DNA of 64,000 bases from Burkholderia oklahomensis C6786 (GCF_000959365.1 NZ_CP009555.1:744001-808000), one strand, 5' to 3'. Numbered from the stretch's first letter, positions 34,394 to 45,275 are shown. Made by a program: numbers and translations. The notes: a model not told the origin generated them from the sequence alone.

Positions 34394-34849
34394 TTACAGA
34401 ATCCCGATGATTTTCACTTCGAACGCGAGCGCCTGGCCCGCGAGCGGATGATTGAAATCGAAGAGCGCGGACGTCTCGCCGATCTCCTTCAGCACGCCCG
34501 CGTAGCGCCCGCCGTCCGGCGCGTTGAATTCGATCAGGTCGCCCGGCGCGAAATCATCGCCGACCATGCCGTTGTCCCGCAGCGTCGCGAGCGACACGCG
34601 CTGGATCATGTCCGGATTGCGCGGCCCGAACGCTTGCTCGGGCGTTAGCCGGAAAGTCGAATGGTGGCCCGCCTTGAGGCCGATCAGAATGTCTTCCAGC
34701 GACGGCGCAAGCTGTCCCGCGCCGAGCAGGAGCGTGGCGGGCTTGTCGGAGAACGTGTTGACGATGTCGGCGCCGTCGGCAAGGGCGAGCCGGTAATGAA
34801 GCGTGACGTGCGAACCGGGCTTCACTTCTGCAAGGTCGATGAGGCTCAT
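34394..34849 (-). CDS. fkpB: SlpA/FkpB-type FKBP peptidyl-prolyl isomerase
   Basis: 151 residues from ATG 34849. FKBP fold with the insert-in-flap domain: [52 protein letters not shown] and [18 protein letters not shown], the SlyD/SlpA pattern without SlyD's His-rich tail. It speeds prolyl isomerisation and has chaperone activity in the cytoplasm. First gene of a two-gene operon with ispH. Confidence 0.9.
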   Translation of the reverse strand: MSLIDLAEVKPGSHVTLHYRLALADGADIVNTFSDKPATLLLGAGQLAPSLEDILIGLKAGHHSTFRLTPEQAFGPRNPDMIQRVSLATLRDNGMVGDDFAPGDLIEFNAPDGGRYAGVLKEIGETSALFDFNHPLAGQALAFEVKIIGIL

Positions 34850-34986
34850 GTGGTACTCGTTCAATCGGCGCCCGAAAACGACGGGCGGCACTACGCAAAG
34901 GCCCTATTGTAAGTCACCTCGGCGATCGAGGCTGAATGCGGACGTGATTCGCCTTGCGAGCACGCAGGATATTGGAGGTCAACAGC

Positions 34987-35784
34987 ATGCAATACGAGAC
35001 TCTTGCAGTCGGCGAGAACGTCGACGACGAGCCCGCGCGCGATCGGCTCGCCCCGCCGCCGGCCGCCCCGCCGGCCCCGGCCCCGGCCCCAGCCGCAACG
35101 CCCGCGCCGCCCGCCGCCGCGGCGCACCGCGGGCGCGACCTGCCGCGCGAACGCCTGCTTGCGCGCGGGCCCGCCGCGCTGTCGGACGCGGAGCTCGTCG
35201 CGCTCCTGCTCGGTTCGGGCCTGCCCGGCCACGACGTGTTCGCGCTCGCGCACACGCTGCTCGCGCGCTTCGGCTCGCTGCGCGCACTCCTCGACGCGGC
35301 GCCCGACGACTTCAAGGGCCTGCGCGGGATCGGCCCCGCGCGCACCGCGATCCTGGTCGCGGTCGTCGAGCTGGCGCGCCGCGCGCTCGCCGAGAAGGCT
35401 CGCGAGCGGCCGCTCGTCGATTCGCCGGGCGCGGTCGAGGATTATCTGCGGCTGCTGATCGGCACGCGGCAGCACGAAGTGTTCGTATGCCTCTTCCTCG
35501 ATGCCCGGCATCGGCTGCTGCGGACGGAGGAAACCGCGCACGGGTCGCTCACGCGGATGGCCGTCTATCCGCGCGAAATCGTGCGGCGCGCCCTGTCGCT
35601 GAATGCGGCGGCGCTCATCGTCGCGCATAATCATCCGTCGGGCGCGGTGCGGCCGAGCGCCGCGGATCGGCGCTTGACGCGCGTGCTGCGCGACGCGCTC
35701 GCGCTCATCGACGTGCGATTGATGGACCATTTCGTCGTCGGCGCAAACGATACGTTTTCTTTCGCGCAGGCGGGCTGGATCTAG
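34987..35784 (+). CDS. radC: RadC family JAB-domain protein
   Basis: 265 residues from ATG 34987, after GGAGG. Residues ~18-45 are an Ala/Pro-rich linker, unusual for the family. An HhH-like segment ([31 protein letters not shown]) and the C-terminal MPN/JAB metal site follow ([20 protein letters not shown]), with the catalytic H-x-H and later Asp. Historic name DNA repair RadC; actual role is not settled. Divergent from fkpB. Confidence 0.9.
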   Translation: MQYETLAVGENVDDEPARDRLAPPPAAPPAPAPAPAATPAPPAAAAHRGRDLPRERLLARGPAALSDAELVALLLGSGLPGHDVFALAHTLLARFGSLRALLDAAPDDFKGLRGIGPARTAILVAVVELARRALAEKARERPLVDSPGAVEDYLRLLIGTRQHEVFVCLFLDARHRLLRTEETAHGSLTRMAVYPREIVRRALSLNAAALIVAHNHPSGAVRPSAADRRLTRVLRDALALIDVRLMDHFVVGANDTFSFAQAGWI

Positions 35785-36084
35785 CGTGCCGCCTGCCCCG
35801 CGCCTCGGGCCCGCCCGGCACCGCGCCGCCAGGCGCCGACGCCGTGCGATTCCCCCGTGCGAAATTAGGTTTGATTTTCCTGAAGTTTTTCTGTTAGAAT
35901 CGCCGTCTGTCTTTTTTCCAACCAGTTCTGAAGCCGCTGAAGCGGTCTCGTGGCCTTGTCGATCAAGGATCAACCACGGATCGGAGGCGCTTTTCCTGGC
36001 ACGGCCGAGACTTACGTGGTCGCGCAAAGAAGAGAACCTTCACCGGCGATCGAACCCCGAATTCAGCGTATTAGGAGTGCTCTC
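35785..36084 (+). promoter_or_regulatory. rpmB promoter and long leader
   Basis: TTGATT (35871-35876) and TAGAAT (35895-35900), 18 bases apart, form a good promoter. The transcript would have a leader of roughly 180 bases before rpmB, long enough for regulation of ribosomal protein synthesis. No other gene in this 300-base gap. Confidence 0.6.
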
Positions 36085-36318
36085 ATGGCACGCGTATGCC
36101 AAGTAACTGGGAAAGCGCCGATGAGCGGCAACAACGTTTCCCACGCCAACAACAAGACGAAGCGTCGCTTCCTGCCGAATCTGCAAAACCGCCGGTTCTG
36201 GGTTGAAAGCGAAAACCGTTGGGTGCGTCTGCGCGTTTCGAACGCCGGCCTGCGCCTGATCGACAAGAACGGCATCGATTCCGTGCTCGCCGACCTGCGC
36301 GCACGCGGCGAAGCCTAA
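36085..36318 (+). CDS. rpmB: 50S ribosomal protein L28
   Basis: 77 residues, matching L28 from start to end ([20 protein letters not shown], then [17 protein letters not shown]). GGAG lies nine bases upstream. First gene of the usual rpmB-rpmG pair, 17 bases from rpmG. Confidence 0.97.
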
Positions 36319-36335
36319 GTCCAAGGAGCACTAAC

Positions 36336-36503
36336 ATGGCGAAAGGCGCACGCGACAAGATCAAGCTCGAGTCGACCGCAGGCACGGGTCACTTCTATAC
36401 GACCACGAAGAACAAGCGCAACATGCCGGAAAAGATGGAGATCATGAAGTTCGATCCCGTCGCCCGCAAGCATGTGGCGTACAAAGAAACCAAGATCAAG
36501 TAA
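36336..36503 (+). CDS. rpmG: 50S ribosomal protein L33
   Basis: 55 residues; [20 protein letters not shown] and [18 protein letters not shown] are full-length L33, of the form without the zinc-binding cysteines, so it does not depend on zinc supply. AAGGAG eight bases before ATG. Followed by a strong terminator. Confidence 0.97.
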
Positions 36504-36534
36504 TTCTCCGGTTTCAAAGAGCCTGACGACGACG

Positions 36535-36560
36535 AAAAGCCCCGCAATCGCGGGGCTTTT
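36535..36560 (+). terminator. Terminator of rpmB-rpmG
   Basis: AAAAGCCCCGC-AATC-GCGGGGCTTTT, 11-bp stem with T-tract, 31 bases after the rpmG stop. Confidence 0.85.
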
Positions 36561-36671
36561 CGCGTTGGCGGGCGTACACCCTCTTCTTCGACGCGGTATG
36601 CTCTGCCCTTTCCGCCCGCATTGCGCGCGGTGGAAAAGATAAGACAAAACGCGCAAGAAACGGAGATGCAG

Positions 36672-38273
36672 ATGAATTTCGATGTGGCGATCGTCGGCAG
36701 CGGCCTCGCCGGTTTGTCGGTCGCGCTCAATCTCGCACAAACGCGACGCGTCGCACTGGTCGCGAAGCGGTCGATGATGGAGGGCGCGAGCGACTACGCG
36801 CAAGGCGGCATCGCCGCGGTGCTCGATTCGGCGGACAGCGTCGAGAATCACGTGAACGACACGCTGATCGCGGGCGGCGGCTTGTGCGACGAAGCCGCGA
36901 CGCGCTACATCGTCGAGCACGGCCGCGAAGCGATCGAATGGCTGATCTCGCAAGGCGTGCCGTTTACGAAGGACGACGCCGCGGAGCTCGGCTTCCACCT
37001 GACCCGCGAAGGCGGCCACAGCCATCGCCGCATCATTCATGCGGCCGACGCGACGGGCCACGCCGTGCTCGCGACGCTTTCCGAGCGCGCCCGCACGCAC
37101 CCGAACATCACGTTCTTCGAGGATCACCACGCGATCGACCTCATCACGTCCGATCGCCTCGGACTGCCCGGACTACCGGGCCGGCGCTGCGTCGGCCTCT
37201 ACGCGCTCGACGTACAGACCGGCCAAACGGTGACGATCGAGGCGCCGCACACGGTGCTCGCGACGGGCGGCGCCGGCAAAGTCTATCTGTACACGACGAA
37301 CCCGGACACCGCGACGGGCGACGGCATTGCGATGGCGTGGCGCGCGGGCTGCCGGATCGCGAACATGGAGTTCATCCAGTTCCATCCGACCTGCCTGTTC
37401 CACCCGTACGCGAAGTCGTTCCTCATTTCCGAGGCGGTGCGCGGCGAAGGCGGCATCCTCAAGCTGCCGGACGGCACCCGCTTCATGCCCGCGCACGATC
37501 CGCGCGCCGAGCTCGCGCCGCGCGACATCGTCGCGCGCGCGATCGACTTCGAGATCAAGAAGCGCGGGATCGACTGCGTGTATCTCGACATCAGCCACCA
37601 GCCCGAAGCGTTCCTGCGCGAGCACTTCCCGACGATCTTCGCGCGCTGCCTCGAGTTCGGCATCGACATCTCGAAGGCGCCGATCCCGGTCGTGCCGGCC
37701 GCGCACTACACGTGCGGCGGCGTTGTCACGGATCTCGCCGGACGCACCGACATCGCGGGCCTCTATGCGGTCGGCGAGACGTCGTGCACGGGCCTGCACG
37801 GCGCGAACCGCCTCGCGAGCAATTCGCTCCTCGAATGCCTCGTGATCGGCCGCGCGGCCGCCGACGCGATCGAGAGCGCCGGCTACGATTCGGCGACGCA
37901 CGGCCCGCTGCCCGCATGGGACGAGAGCCGCGTGGCGGACGCGGACGAGGAAGTGGTCGTCGCGCACAACTGGGACGAGCTGCGCCGCCTGATGTGGAAC
38001 TACGTCGGCATCGTGCGCACCGACAAGCGCCTCGAGCGCGCGCAGCACCGCCTGAAGCTGTTGCGCGACGAGATCCACGAGTACTACGCGCACTTCCGCG
38101 TGAGCCGCGATCTGCTCGAGCTGCGCAATCTCGTCGACGTCGCGTCGCTGATCGTCGACAGCGCACGGGCGCGCCACGAAAGCCGCGGCCTGCACTACAG
38201 CCGCGACTGGCCGCAGGCATTGCCGAAGGCGCTACCGACCGTGCTCACGCCGGTGCGGCGCGCATCGAAATGA
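36672..38273 (+). CDS. nadB: L-aspartate oxidase
   Basis: 533 residues. ATG 36672 is chosen because GGAG is six bases upstream; the ATG at 36666 touches the GGAG. FAD dinucleotide fold [15 protein letters not shown] (about 4-18), [12 protein letters not shown], and [21 protein letters not shown] (~375). It oxidises L-aspartate to iminoaspartate, the substrate for NadA. Convergent with the nadA-nadC operon so that all three de novo NAD genes are together. Confidence 0.95.
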   Translation: MNFDVAIVGSGLAGLSVALNLAQTRRVALVAKRSMMEGASDYAQGGIAAVLDSADSVENHVNDTLIAGGGLCDEAATRYIVEHGREAIEWLISQGVPFTKDDAAELGFHLTREGGHSHRRIIHAADATGHAVLATLSERARTHPNITFFEDHHAIDLITSDRLGLPGLPGRRCVGLYALDVQTGQTVTIEAPHTVLATGGAGKVYLYTTNPDTATGDGIAMAWRAGCRIANMEFIQFHPTCLFHPYAKSFLISEAVRGEGGILKLPDGTRFMPAHDPRAELAPRDIVARAIDFEIKKRGIDCVYLDISHQPEAFLREHFPTIFARCLEFGIDISKAPIPVVPAAHYTCGGVVTDLAGRTDIAGLYAVGETSCTGLHGANRLASNSLLECLVIGRAAADAIESAGYDSATHGPLPAWDESRVADADEEVVVAHNWDELRRLMWNYVGIVRTDKRLERAQHRLKLLRDEIHEYYAHFRVSRDLLELRNLVDVASLIVDSARARHESRGLHYSRDWPQALPKALPTVLTPVRRASK

Positions 38274-38312
38274 AGCCCGGATGATGCGCGCCGAAAACGG
38301 CGCGCAATAGGC

Positions 38313-38354
38313 AAAAGGGCCGCCGGCGCATTGCTCCTCGCCGGCGGCCCTTTT
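38313..38354. terminator. Bidirectional terminator between nadB and nadC
   Basis: AAAAGGGCCGCCGGCG / CGCCGGCGGCCCTTTT, a 16-bp perfect stem with a 10-base loop. T-tracts on both strands serve the convergent genes. Confidence 0.85.
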
Positions 38355-38406
38355 ATTCAGCCCGGCCGCGGCGCGCCCGACGATCCGGACGCGCGCGGCC
38401 GCGACA

Positions 38407-39291
38407 TCATTCGACAATGCGCATCGAATAATCGGTCGCGCGCACGTCCTTCGTCAGCGCGCCGATCGAGATCCGGTCGACGCCCGTGTCCGCGATCGCA
38501 CGCACCGTGTCGAAGTTCACGCCGCCCGACACCTCGAGCACCGCGCGGCCTTCCGTGATGCGCACCGCGTCGCGCATCATGTCGAGCGTGAAATTGTCGA
38601 GCAGCACCGACTGCGCGCCGTGCGCAAGCGCCGTACGCAGCTGCTCGAGCGTTTCGACCTCGATCTGCACCGGCACGTCGGCATTCAGCGCGAACGCCGC
38701 GTCGAGCGCCTCGCCGACGCCGCCCGCCGCCGCGATGTGATTTTCCTTGATCAGGATGCCGGCATAGAGCGCGAGCCGCTGGTTCGCGCCGCCGCCGACG
38801 CGCACCGCGTACTTCTGCGCGAGCCGCAGGCCCGGCAGCGTCTTGCGCGTGTCGAGGATGCGCGTGCGCGTATCCCCGATCCGGTCGACGTAGCGGCGCG
38901 TCGCAGTCGCAATGCCCGACAGCAGCTGCAGGAAATTGAGCGCGTTGCGCTCGGCCGTCAACAGCGACCGCGCGGCGCCGCGCAATTCGCAAACGGTCGA
39001 GTCGGCCGTCATCCGATCGCCTTCGCGATAGCGCCAGTCGACTTCGATCGACGGATCGACCGCGCGCACCACCGCGACGAACCACGGCACGCCGCACAGC
39101 ACGGCCGCCTCGCGCACGATCACGCGCGCGCGGCGCGGTGCGCCGTCCGGCACGAGGCGCCCGGTCTGATCGCCGCTGCCGACATCCTCGGCAAGCGCAT
39201 CGGCGACATTACGCGCGATCGCCGCTTCGAATGCGGCGCCGTATTCGCGCGAGATCTCGGCGAAGAGCGGCGACACTGCGTCGTTCGTCAT
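38407..39291 (-). CDS. nadC: Nicotinate-nucleotide pyrophosphorylase (quinolinate PRTase)
   Basis: 294 residues from ATG 39291, overlapping the nadA stop by [25 protein letters not shown] (about 143-163), NHRLAL-like [16 protein letters not shown] and [26 protein letters not shown] are the type II PRTase motifs. Converts quinolinate and PRPP to nicotinate mononucleotide. Product flow NadB to NadA to NadC matches the gene cluster. Confidence 0.95.
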   Translation of the reverse strand: MTNDAVSPLFAEISREYGAAFEAAIARNVADALAEDVGSGDQTGRLVPDGAPRRARVIVREAAVLCGVPWFVAVVRAVDPSIEVDWRYREGDRMTADSTVCELRGAARSLLTAERNALNFLQLLSGIATATRRYVDRIGDTRTRILDTRKTLPGLRLAQKYAVRVGGGANQRLALYAGILIKENHIAAAGGVGEALDAAFALNADVPVQIEVETLEQLRTALAHGAQSVLLDNFTLDMMRDAVRITEGRAVLEVSGGVNFDTVRAIADTGVDRISIGALTKDVRATDYSMRIVE

Positions 39292-40424
39292 GCCGCCCCC
39301 ACGTTCGCGAAGAGTTGCTGATCGCGCTGCAGGTCGCCGCTCGCCTGCACGCGCTTCCTGTGGCGCGCCGCGAAATCGAGCATCCGGTCGATCGGCACGC
39401 GCGCACGCTCGGCGACCGGCGCGTCGACGAAGATCTCGTGGTGGCCGCGCTCGAGCACCTCGGCCAGATTCGACAGCGCGTTCATCGCCATCCACGGACA
39501 ATGCGCGCAGCTCTTGCACGTCGCGCTGTTGCCGGCCGTCGGCGCCTCGATGAAGGTCTTGCCGGGCGCCGCGAGCCGCATCTTGTGCAGGATGCCGAGA
39601 TCGGTCGCGACGATGAAGCGCTGCGCATCGAGCTTCACGGCCGCGTCGATGAGCTGCGTCGTCGAGCCGACAACGTCCGCGAGCGCGACGACGCTCTCGG
39701 GCGACTCGGGATGCACGAGGATCTTCGCGTCCGGATACTCGGCGCGCAGCAGATCGAGCTCAATGCCCTTGAACTCGTCGTGGACGAGGCACGAGCCCTG
39801 CCACATCAGCATGTCGGCGCCCGTCTTCTTCTGGATGTAGCCGCCGAGGTGACGGTCCGGCGCCCAGATGAGCTTCTCGCCGCGCGCATGCAGATCGGCG
39901 ACAATCTCGAGGCCGATCGACGACGTGACCATCCAGTCGGCGCGCGCCTTCACCGCGGCGCTCGTATTCGCGTAGACGACGACCGTGCGATTCGGATGCG
40001 CGTCGCAGAACTGCGAGAACTCGTCGACCGGGCAGCCGAGATCGAGCGAGCACGTCGCGTCGAGGTCGGGCATCAGCACGCGCTTGTCCGGGCTCAAGAT
40101 CTTCGCCGTCTCCCCCATGAAGCGCACGCCGGCGACGACGAGCGTCTGCGCGTCGTGATCGCGGCCGAAGCGTGCCATTTCGAGCGAATCGGCGACGCAG
40201 CCGCCCGTCTCGTCCGCGAGCTCCTGCAGATCCGCGTCGACGTAATAGTGCGCGACCAGCACGGCCTTCTCGCGCGCGAGCAAGGCCTTGATCCGCGCCT
40301 TCAGCGCGTCGCGCTCGCCGGCGGCGAGCGGCTCGGGCACCTTCGCCCACGCCTCGCCGACGCCGCAGGCCGCCCCTGCCGCGAGCGGGCGGTCGTACTC
40401 GACGGGTTTGATCGCCGATTGCAT
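39288..40424 (-). CDS. nadA: Quinolinate synthase
   Basis: 378 residues from ATG 40424; GGAG lies six bases upstream, while the ATG at 40430 is directly after it (the same pattern as at nadB). The three 4Fe-4S ligands are the Cys residues in [17 protein letters not shown] and [23 protein letters not shown] and the P-loop-like motifs are intact. Condenses iminoaspartate with dihydroxyacetone phosphate. Confidence 0.95.
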   Translation of the reverse strand: MQSAIKPVEYDRPLAAGAACGVGEAWAKVPEPLAAGERDALKARIKALLAREKAVLVAHYYVDADLQELADETGGCVADSLEMARFGRDHDAQTLVVAGVRFMGETAKILSPDKRVLMPDLDATCSLDLGCPVDEFSQFCDAHPNRTVVVYANTSAAVKARADWMVTSSIGLEIVADLHARGEKLIWAPDRHLGGYIQKKTGADMLMWQGSCLVHDEFKGIELDLLRAEYPDAKILVHPESPESVVALADVVGSTTQLIDAAVKLDAQRFIVATDLGILHKMRLAAPGKTFIEAPTAGNSATCKSCAHCPWMAMNALSNLAEVLERGHHEIFVDAPVAERARVPIDRMLDFAARHRKRVQASGDLQRDQQLFANVGAA

Positions 40425-40530
40425 CTTCATCTCCTATCGACCGGCGTTGGCGCTTTCGCGCTCACTCCGGTTCTATGCAAAGCTCAGCCCTGCTAACAGG
40501 CCGGCATCGCCAAACGGCCGGCCCAAAAGA

Positions 40531-40554
40531 AAAAACCCCGCCAGCGCGGGGTTT
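40531..40554 (-). terminator. Terminator of the desaturase gene
   Basis: AAACCCCGC-CAGC-GCGGGGTTT stem; on the minus strand a T-run follows. Located between the desaturase stop (40595) and the nadA start. Confidence 0.75.
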
Positions 40555-40594
40555 GTGACGTCCTGAAATTCTAATCGATTTCGGCTCGGACGAC

Positions 40595-41791
40595 TCAGGC
40601 GTAGCGGCGCAGGCGCGTCGCGAACTCTTGCAGCGCCTTGATGCCGCTTTGCTCGGCGCGATGGCACCAGTCCTGCAGCTGCGCGAGCAACTGTTCGCGC
40701 GACGCGTTCGAACGCTCCCAGATCGCGGCAAGTTCGGCGCGCAGCTGGAAGAACGTGTGCAGCTTCTGGCTGTTCGCGAAGATCTCCGGCAGCATCCGCT
40801 TCTGCGGCTCGTCGAGGCCCGCCTCGTCCTTGTGGAACCACTTGCGCGCGCCGCGCATCAGTTGGTACTTCTCGCGCGCGCCGAGCTCCTTCAGATGCGC
40901 GAGCTCCTGCTTGTACGCGCGCTTGAGCGTCTTCGCGTAGCGCGCCATCACCTCGTAGCGGTTCGACAGCACGGCCTGCAGCGTTTCCTGGTCGAGCACG
41001 GTCTTGCGCGCGGCGAGGCGCGGCGTCGGCGCGATCTTCTTCACCTTCGCGAGCCCGAACGCCGACATGATGCGGATATACATCCAGCCGATGTCGAACT
41101 CGTACCACTTGTTCGACAGCTTCGCCGACGTGGCGAACGTGTGGTGGTTGTTGTGCAGCTCCTCGCCGCCGATCACGATGCCCCACGGAAACAGGTTCGT
41201 GCTCGCGTCGGCCGCGTTGAAGTTGCGATAGCCCCAGAAGTGGCCGAGGCCGTTGACGACGCCCGCCGCCCAGAACGGAATCCACACCATCTGGACCGCC
41301 CACACGGTGAGGCCGACGAGGCCGAACAGCGCGACGTCGACCACCATCATCACGCTCACGCCGAGAATCGGATACTTCGAGTAGAGATTGCGCTCGAGCC
41401 AGTCGTTCGGCGTGCCGTGGCCGTACTTGCGCATCGTCTCTTCGTTCTTCGCTTCCGCGCGATACAGCTCGGCGCCTTCGAGCAGCACCTTCCAGATGCC
41501 GCGCGTCTGCGGGCTGTGCGGATCTTCCTCGGTCTCGCACTTCGCGTGGTGCTTGCGGTGGATCGCCGCCCACTGGCCCGTCAGCATGCCTGTCGTCATC
41601 CACAGCCAGAAACGGAAGAAGTGGCTCACGATCGGATGCAGATCGAGCGCGCGGTGCGCCTGGCAGCGGTGCAGATAGACGGTCACGCCGACGATCGTCA
41701 CGTGCGTGACGGCGAGCGTGAACAGCACGATCTGCCACCACGTGAAGCGCAGAAGCCCGTTGGCAAAGAAATCGAGCAGGGAATTCAACAA
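40595..41791 (-). CDS. Membrane fatty acid (delta-9 type) desaturase
   Basis: 398 residues, starting at TTG 41791 after AGGTAACTGCC. The histidine boxes of integral-membrane di-iron desaturases are all present: HRCQAH (about 41-46), HRKHH (~78-82) and HNNHH (~213-217). Membrane helices near 15-35, 50-70, 140-160 and 165-185. It introduces a cis double bond in fatty acyl chains (stearoyl-CoA desaturase family). The C-terminal ~140 residues form a charged, helical extension that is longer than in the minimal family. Confidence 0.88.
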   Translation of the reverse strand: MLNSLLDFFANGLLRFTWWQIVLFTLAVTHVTIVGVTVYLHRCQAHRALDLHPIVSHFFRFWLWMTTGMLTGQWAAIHRKHHAKCETEEDPHSPQTRGIWKVLLEGAELYRAEAKNEETMRKYGHGTPNDWLERNLYSKYPILGVSVMMVVDVALFGLVGLTVWAVQMVWIPFWAAGVVNGLGHFWGYRNFNAADASTNLFPWGIVIGGEELHNNHHTFATSAKLSNKWYEFDIGWMYIRIMSAFGLAKVKKIAPTPRLAARKTVLDQETLQAVLSNRYEVMARYAKTLKRAYKQELAHLKELGAREKYQLMRGARKWFHKDEAGLDEPQKRMLPEIFANSQKLHTFFQLRAELAAIWERSNASREQLLAQLQDWCHRAEQSGIKALQEFATRLRRYA

Positions 41792-41985
41792 GGCAGTTAC
41801 CTGTGCAAGTAGTAAGGACGCCGGCTCAAATAACCTGCGTCAAGAAAATGAAAGCATACCGCGTAGTAGGACGGGATTTTACTGCATCCGTTCCAAGTCT
41901 TTGTAAAAAATGAATATTTCTTGCGGCAGTGCAATACGCACGCGGGCGTATTCGGGCTGAGCGGGGCGCGGCGGCGCCCTGCCCG

Positions 41986-43338
41986 CTACGCGTCCTGCCG
42001 CGTCCGCTCGGCCGCGAAGCCGTTTGCGCCGGCCGCGGGCGCGATGCCGTCCGGCAGCCCGATCACGCGAACTTCGCGCTGCGGAAACGGGATCGAAATC
42101 CCGTGTGCGACAAAAAGCCGCCAGATGTTCCGGTTGACCGTCGAGCGCACGCCCGCCGTCCCCTTCGCCGCGTCGGCAATCCAGAAACCGAGTTCGAGAT
42201 CGATGCCGTCCGCGCCGAAGCCGACGAGATACGGCGTCGGCGCCGGCTCCTCGAGCACGCGCTCGACGCCCTGCACCGCCTCGACGAGCAACGACATCGC
42301 GTGCTCGACGTCCGACGTGTACGCCACCTGCACCGCGACCTTCGCATAGCCGCGCGTCAGGTACGACGACTGGTTCTGCACGACGTCGGTGATGAGCTTC
42401 TCGTTCGGAATCAGCGTCTCGTTGCCGTCGAGGCCGCGCACGACCGTGTAGCGCGTGCGGATCTGCGTGACGACGCCCTGCAGGCCGCCGACGTTGATCG
42501 CGTCGCCGAGCCTGAGCGACCGGTCGAGCAGGATGATGAAGCCCGACACGTAATTGCTCGCGATCTTCTGCAGGCCGAAGCCGAGCCCGACGCCGAGCGC
42601 GCCGCCGAACACGCCGAGCACCGTCACGTCGATCCCGACGAGCGACAGGCCGATCAGCACCGCTGCGAAGATGAGCAGCGCGCGGCCGACGCGCGCGAGC
42701 ACGACCCGCAGGTTCGCATCGAGCGAGCGCGCGCGCATCAGCCGCTCTTCGAGCACCGAGCCGAGCCACATCGCGACGACGAGCGTCACGCAGATCCACA
42801 ACGCGCCCGACACCACCGACAAGAGCGTCAGGCGCGCGTTCGCGACGCGAAACTGGACGCTGTCGAGCCATGCGAGCACGTCGCGCTGGATGCCGAGCAC
42901 CGTGAGCGCCATCGCGGCCCACACGACGATCGACACGATCTTCTCGACGATCGACAGCCACGCGTGCGTGTGGCCGTCGCGCGCGAACACGCGGCGCGCG
43001 ACGAAGAACAGGATGTAGATGAGGCCGATGCCGAAGAGCGGCACGAGCGCGAGCTGCAGGAGCGACGTCGGCATCAATTCGTCGAACGCCGTCTCCGCGA
43101 GCCACATGAACGCGCCGCCGACGAGCGGAAACAGCGCGCGGTTCAGGCTCAGCGCGCCCGGCCCGGGCGGGCGGCCGGCCGCGCGGCGGCGCGCGTCGAT
43201 CCGGCCGCGCAGAAAGCGCGCGACGAGCCACGCGAGCGCGAGCGAGCCGAGGAACGCGACCGCCTGCCAGATCATCGCCGGCTGGCCGAAGTCGTGGGCG
43301 ACCGCCGCGAGCCGCCGGGTCAGGTGATTCGTGATCAT
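41986..43338 (-). CDS. MscS-family mechanosensitive ion channel
   Basis: 450 residues. Several N-terminal membrane helices, then the MscS pore/upper-beta region: GGALGVGLGFGLQKIASNYVSG (Gly/Ala-packed TM3), RSLRLGDAIN, and IRTRYTVVRGLDGNETLIPNEKLITD. Opens under membrane tension on hypo-osmotic shock to release solutes. Longer than E. coli MscS because of extra N-terminal helices. 15 bases downstream of rsmB in the same direction, so possibly co-transcribed with purN-rsmB. Confidence 0.88.
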   Translation of the reverse strand: MITNHLTRRLAAVAHDFGQPAMIWQAVAFLGSLALAWLVARFLRGRIDARRRAAGRPPGPGALSLNRALFPLVGGAFMWLAETAFDELMPTSLLQLALVPLFGIGLIYILFFVARRVFARDGHTHAWLSIVEKIVSIVVWAAMALTVLGIQRDVLAWLDSVQFRVANARLTLLSVVSGALWICVTLVVAMWLGSVLEERLMRARSLDANLRVVLARVGRALLIFAAVLIGLSLVGIDVTVLGVFGGALGVGLGFGLQKIASNYVSGFIILLDRSLRLGDAINVGGLQGVVTQIRTRYTVVRGLDGNETLIPNEKLITDVVQNQSSYLTRGYAKVAVQVAYTSDVEHAMSLLVEAVQGVERVLEEPAPTPYLVGFGADGIDLELGFWIADAAKGTAGVRSTVNRNIWRLFVAHGISIPFPQREVRVIGLPDGIAPAAGANGFAAERTRQDA

Positions 43339-43353
43339 GCGCGAACCCGCCCG

Positions 43354-44616
43354 CTATTGCGCACGCCGCTCGAGGACCGCGGCGAAGAAGCCGTCGGTCG
43401 CGTGGCGGTGCGGCCAGAGCGACAGGTAGTCGCCCGTGTCGAGCGCGATCCGCTGCTCGGCGAGCAAGCGGTTCGCCGGCACGAGCGCGAACTCCGGATG
43501 CGCGGCGAGGAATTCGGACACGATCGCCTCGTTCTCCGCTTCGAGCACGCTGCAGGTCGCGTAGACGAGCCGTCCGCCCTTCTTCACGAGGCGCGCGGCG
43601 CTCGCGAGGATCGACGCCTGCTTCGGCGCGAGCTCGGCGACCGACTCGCGCGACTGGCGCCACTTCAGGTCCGGATTGCGGCGCAGCGTGCCGAGGCCGC
43701 TGCACGGCGCATCGACGAGCACGCGGTCGATCTTGCCCGCGAGCCGCTTGATCTTCGCGTCGTGCTCGCTGTCGATCAGCACCGGGTTCACGTTCGACAG
43801 CCCGCTGCGCGCGAGGCGCGGCTTCAGCTTCGCGAGACGCTTCTCGGACACGTCGAACGCATACAGGCGGCCCGTCGAGCGCATCATCGCGCCGAGCGCG
43901 AGCGTCTTGCCGCCCGCGCCCGCGCAGAAATCGACGACCATCTCGCCGCGCCGCGGCGCGACGAGCGAGCACAGCAGCTGGCTGCCCTCGTCCTGGACTT
44001 CGATCTGCCCCTCCTCGAACAGCTTGAGCTTCGTGAGCGCCGGCTTGCCGACGACGCGCACGCCGAACGGCGCGAACGGCGTCGCGCCCGCGTCGATGCC
44101 CGCCGCGCGCAGGCCGTCGATGACCTGGTCGCGCGTCGCCTTCAGCGCGTTCGCGCGCAGATCGAGCGGCGCCGGATAATTGACGGCGGCGGCGAACTGC
44201 GCGAGCTCATCCGCGCTGACACGCTCGGCAAGCGCCTGATGAATCCAGTCGGGCAGGTTCGTGCGCACGCGCAGCGGCAGGCTCGCCGGATCGATTTTCG
44301 CGACGTGGTCGAGCCACGCCCACTCGGCGTCCGTCACGAACGGCTTGAGCGCCGAGCGGCCGGCCGTCTGCATCAGGCCGAGCAGCGCGAGGCGCCGCGC
44401 AGGCGCGCCCGTGCCGCTCTCGGCGAGGTGCGCGTATTCCATCTTCCGCCGCAGCACCGCGAACACCGCCTCGGCGATCACGCCGCGCTCGGCGTGGCCG
44501 AGCTTCGGATGCGCGCGGAAGAAGCGGCTCGTCGTGACGTCGGCCGGGCCGACGAATTTCAGGACCTCGGCGAGCAGCGCCTCGGTCTGGCCAATCAGGA
44601 AACCGTGCAGCTTCAT
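43354..44616 (-). CDS. rsmB: RsmB-type 16S rRNA m5C methyltransferase
   Basis: 420 residues. NusB-like N-terminal half and a NOL1/NOP2/Sun methyltransferase domain: VVDFCAGAGGKTLALG (SAM binding, ~228), DAPCSGLGTLRRNPDLKW (~293, one catalytic Cys) and VYATCSVLEAENE (~346, second Cys). Uses SAM to methylate a cytosine of rRNA; exact position could differ (RsmB or RsmF-like). Starts within the purN stop (ATGA). Confidence 0.88.
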   Translation of the reverse strand: MKLHGFLIGQTEALLAEVLKFVGPADVTTSRFFRAHPKLGHAERGVIAEAVFAVLRRKMEYAHLAESGTGAPARRLALLGLMQTAGRSALKPFVTDAEWAWLDHVAKIDPASLPLRVRTNLPDWIHQALAERVSADELAQFAAAVNYPAPLDLRANALKATRDQVIDGLRAAGIDAGATPFAPFGVRVVGKPALTKLKLFEEGQIEVQDEGSQLLCSLVAPRRGEMVVDFCAGAGGKTLALGAMMRSTGRLYAFDVSEKRLAKLKPRLARSGLSNVNPVLIDSEHDAKIKRLAGKIDRVLVDAPCSGLGTLRRNPDLKWRQSRESVAELAPKQASILASAARLVKKGGRLVYATCSVLEAENEAIVSEFLAAHPEFALVPANRLLAEQRIALDTGDYLSLWPHRHATDGFFAAVLERRAQ

Positions 44617-45275
44617 ACGCCCTCGCTCGTCGATGTGTCGATTGCATCCGCGAACAGCCAGCGCGCCTCGTCGGGCGCGACGACCGCGCGCCCCGCTTCG
44701 AGGCGCAGCTTCCCTTCGACGAACCAGCGCACCGCGCGCGGATACAGCACGTGCTCGGCCGCGAGCACGCGCGCGGCGAGCGCGCCGGCGTCGTCGCCCG
44801 CGACGACGGGCACGGCCGCTTGAGCCACGATCGCGCCGCTGTCGAGCTCCGGAATCACGAAGTGGACGGATGCGCCGTGCAGCGCGACGCCCGCGTCGAG
44901 CGCCTGCTGGTGCGTATGGATGCCCTTGAAGCTCGGCAGCAGCGACGGATGGATGTTGAGCATCCGGCCCTCATATCTGGCGACGAAGGCCGGCGTGAGA
45001 ATGCGCATGAAGCCGGCGAGCACGATGAGATCGGGGCCGAAACGGTCGATCTCGGCGGCGAGCGCCGCGTCGAAGCTGTCGCGGCCGTCGAATGCGCGAT
45101 GGTCGACGACGGCGGTCGCGATGCCGTGCGACGCCGCGAATTCGAGGCCCGCGGCGCCCGGCCGGCTGGAAATCACGGCGGCGACCTCGGCAGGCCAGCC
45201 CTCGCGCGCGCAAGCGCGTACGATGGCCTCCATGTTGCTGCCGCGGCCGGAAATCAGGATGACGAGTTTTTTCAT
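44613..45275 (-). CDS. purN: Phosphoribosylglycinamide formyltransferase
   Basis: 220 residues. Opening VILISGRGSNMEAIV (phosphate binding) and the catalytic block MLNIHPSLLPSFKG with N-I-H (about 109-111), then GASVHFVIPELDSGAIVAQ and the catalytic Asp. Transfers a formyl group from 10-formyl-THF to GAR in purine synthesis. Followed by rsmB with a 4-base overlap; divergent from ribF. Confidence 0.95.
   Translation of the reverse strand: MKKLVILISGRGSNMEAIVRACAREGWPAEVAAVISSRPGAAGLEFAASHGIATAVVDHRAFDGRDSFDAALAAEIDRFGPDLIVLAGFMRILTPAFVARYEGRMLNIHPSLLPSFKGIHTHQQALDAGVALHGASVHFVIPELDSGAIVAQAAVPVVAGDDAGALAARVLAAEHVLYPRAVRWFVEGKLRLEAGRAVVAPDEARWLFADAIDTSTSEGV

Noticed and set aside
41929..44823. 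964-residue plus-strand frame opposite mscS and rsmB
   Set aside because: Antisense shadow; no motif and extreme Arg/Asp/His content.
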